Positions 5,234 through 6,606 of a stretch of DNA of 6,606 nucleotides are shown here, in pieces. Each line of letters opens with the position of its first letter. The first letter of the stretch is position 1. Position numbers and translations under genes: made by a program. The notes below the pieces were generated by a model. The model had not been told where the DNA came from. It did not search any database and saw nothing but the letters and a program-made list of their open reading frames with translations. Source of the stretch: Candidatus Aegiribacteria sp. (lineage in GTDB: Bacteria; Fermentibacterota; Fermentibacteria; Fermentibacterales; JCC-6); the NCBI GenBank assembly GCA_030600975.1, contig JAUVUL010000104.1:1-6606 (forward strand), read 5' to 3'.

Positions 5234-6271
5234 ATGCACATAGGTTTGCTTACTGGCGGTGGAGACGCTCCTGGATTGAATGCTGTTATAAGGAGTATTA
5301 CGGTTAAAGGAAAGATGCGGGGGCACAAGATAACTGGTTTCCTGAGAGGTTGGAAGGGTGCCATTGAGAACGATGCGATTGCTCTCGATCTTGATATGGT
5401 CAGGGATATACAAATGGAGGGCGGCACCATACTGCTTTCCTCAAGAACGAACCCATTCAAACTCGAGAATGGATTCGAAGGGATAAAGAGGACCTATAAT
5501 GACAGGAAGCTGGACTGCCTGATAGCAATAGGCGGAGAGGATACTCTTGGTGTTGCCAGCAGGCTGAACAGTGAAGGGCTTTCAGTCATCGGTATACCAA
5601 AGACGATAGACAATGATCTGAGCGCTACCGATTTTACCTTCGGTTTTGATACCGCGATCAACTACGTTATGAAAGCCCTTGATATGCTTCATACCACTGC
5701 CAGAAGCCATGAAAGGATCATCGTAGTCGAGATCATGGGACGTCATGCCGGCTGGCTGGCGCTTCATGCGGGTATGGCCGGCGGTGCCCATGTCATTCTC
5801 ATTCCCGAACAGGAGTTTAACACCGACGATGTGTGTGAACTCTTGAAAAAGCGTTATAGAGAAGGCAACAGGTATGCAATTGTTGCCGTGGCTGAGGGGG
5901 CCATAGACCCCAAACTTCAGAGGCATGTAATGCATTCTGCGGAGAAGGATGCCTTCGGTCATGTACAGCTCGGTACCGGAATAGGTATTGGTGAAGTGCT
6001 TAAAAATGAGATCGCTGACAGAACCGATCTGGAAACAAGACATGTTGTTCTGGGTCATGTTCAGAGGGGTGGCAGCCCTACTGCGTTTGATCGCGTATTG
6101 GGAACAAGATTGGGAATTAAAGCTGTTGAAATGGCAGAAGAGGGAATGTTCGGTAAAATGGCGGCTCTCCATGGTACGGAGTTAGTAGCTGTGGAACTTG
6201 AGAAGGCGGTCGGAAAACTGAAAACTGTGCCTGTCGAGCAGTATGAAGCTGCAAAACTCTTCTTCGGATAA
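5234..6271 (+). CDS. pfp: 6-phosphofructokinase, probably pyrophosphate-dependent (mixed-substrate group III type)
   Basis: The 345-residue enzyme phosphorylates fructose 6-phosphate to fructose 1,6-bisphosphate. The PFK fold is clear: LLTGGGDAPGLNAVIR (5-20), IGGEDTLG (99-106), PKTIDND (122-128, with catalytic Asp126), IMGRHAGW (167-174) and GHVQRGGSP (274-282). Two positions predict the phosphoryl donor. E. coli ATP-PFK has Gly104 and Gly124; here they are Asp103 and Lys123, the pair typical of PPi-PFKs such as that of Amycolatopsis methanolica. The reaction would then be reversible and serve both glycolysis and gluconeogenesis. The donor is inferred from these residues, since some family members accept ATP or polyphosphate. 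A strong AAGGAG (5223-5228) lies 5 bases before the ATG. The gene starts one base after the DAHP synthase stop and is followed by gap. Length is normal for the short single-domain form. Confidence 0.93.
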   Translation: MHIGLLTGGGDAPGLNAVIRSITVKGKMRGHKITGFLRGWKGAIENDAIALDLDMVRDIQMEGGTILLSSRTNPFKLENGFEGIKRTYNDRKLDCLIAIGGEDTLGVASRLNSEGLSVIGIPKTIDNDLSATDFTFGFDTAINYVMKALDMLHTTARSHERIIVVEIMGRHAGWLALHAGMAGGAHVILIPEQEFNTDDVCELLKKRYREGNRYAIVAVAEGAIDPKLQRHVMHSAEKDAFGHVQLGTGIGIGEVLKNEIADRTDLETRHVVLGHVQRGGSPTAFDRVLGTRLGIKAVEMAEEGMFGKMAALHGTELVAVELEKAVGKLKTVPVEQYEAAKLFFG

Positions 6272-6272
6272 C

Positions 6273-6277
6273 GGAGG
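6273..6277 (+). promoter_or_regulatory. Strong Shine-Dalgarno of the gap gene
   Basis: GGAGG lies 7 bases before the ATG at 6285, in the 13-base gap after the PFK stop. It is among the strongest ribosome binding sites in the window, in keeping with high expression of GAPDH. No promoter or terminator fits in this gap. Confidence 0.7.
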
Positions 6278-6284
6278 TCTGAAT

Positions 6285-6606
6285 ATGGCGGTAAAAGTCG
6301 CAATTAACGGATTCGGAAGAATCGGGAGACTCGTTTACAGGCAGGCTCTTAATGACAGTAATATTGATATCGTTGCTGTGAATGACCTGACCGATCCGGT
6401 GACACTTGCTCATTTGCTGAAGTACGATTCGGTGCACGGCCGGTTTCCCGGTGACATAAAAGTAGACGGAGACGTTATCCACGCAGGTGGTGACAGTTTC
6501 AGGGTACTCTCTCAGCCCGATCCTTCGAAGCTCCCCTGGAAGGAACTCGGCATAGAAATAGTCATAGAGTCTACCGGCTTTTTCCGAACCAGGGAAAAGG
6601 CGATGA
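6285..6606 (+). CDS. gap: Glyceraldehyde-3-phosphate dehydrogenase, type I, N-terminal part (cut by window end)
   Basis: The reading frame starts at ATG 6285 and runs open to the window edge, giving 107 complete codons of an enzyme normally about 330-340 residues long. It oxidises glyceraldehyde 3-phosphate to 1,3-bisphosphoglycerate in glycolysis, and the reverse in gluconeogenesis. The N-terminus MAVKVAINGFGRIGR is the classic dinucleotide-binding start (GxGxxG at 9-14). Residues 30-37, VAVNDLTD, place Asp34 where it binds the adenosine ribose of NAD, so NAD rather than NADP use is predicted. LAHLLKYDSVHGRF (41-54) and ESTGFF (95-100) are further family signatures. The catalytic cysteine lies outside the window. 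Because the frame is intact up to the edge, the gene is taken as whole but only partly seen. It follows the PFK gene by 13 bases, so both glycolytic genes are probably one transcript. Confidence 0.96.
   Translation, partial: MAVKVAINGFGRIGRLVYRQALNDSNIDIVAVNDLTDPVTLAHLLKYDSVHGRFPGDIKVDGDVIHAGGDSFRVLSQPDPSKLPWKELGIEIVIESTGFFRTREKAM

Noticed and set aside
5582..6172. 196-residue open frame on the - strand inside the PFK gene
   Set aside because: It is fully opposite a strongly conserved PFK frame and has no family features or ribosome binding site that I could see.

Overview
This window is bacterial chromosomal DNA with balanced base composition. It carries seven genes, all on the + strand, and almost no non-coding sequence. 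An MltG-type peptidoglycan transglycosylase shows that the organism makes a cell wall. Frequent AGG/AGA arginine codons, a PPi-type phosphofructokinase and a cytoplasmic SPFH/zinc-ribbon protein would fit an anaerobic, probably uncultured lineage such as an FCB-group relative. That placement is a weak inference, because no marker gene for taxonomy is present.

Layout: (1) 30-1028, mltG, a membrane-anchored endolytic transglycosylase. (2) A 79-base gap, the longest non-coding stretch, holding a promoter-like TTGACA/TATAAT pair and a perfect 7-bp inverted repeat across the -10 element. (3) 1108-1632, a small helical protein of unknown function. (4) 1655-2776, an SPFH-domain protein with a Gly/Met-rich linker and three C-terminal zinc ribbons. 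(5) 2777-4438, an ANL-superfamily AMP-forming ligase with an extra C-terminal segment that resembles an AroQ chorismate mutase. (6) 4441-5232, a regulatory-domain-free type I-beta DAHP synthase. (7) 5234-6271, a phosphofructokinase with the residues of pyrophosphate-dependent enzymes. (8) 6285-6606, the first 107 codons of NAD-type GAPDH, cut by the window end.

From 1108 onward the gaps between genes are 22, 0, 2, 1 and 13 bases, so these six genes are probably co-transcribed and partly translationally coupled. Metabolically, PPi-PFK and GAPDH belong to glycolysis/gluconeogenesis. DAHP synthase draws PEP and erythrose 4-phosphate from the same carbon pool into the shikimate pathway. An adenylating ligase would release the PPi that a PPi-PFK can consume.

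The most unusual item is the ligase fused to an AroQ-like domain. The domain keeps the helix-1 arginines of chorismate mutase but appears to lack Lys39, Arg51, Glu52 and Gln88 equivalents. It lies directly upstream of a DAHP synthase that has no regulatory domain. A non-catalytic, regulatory or ligand-sensing role is the main hypothesis.
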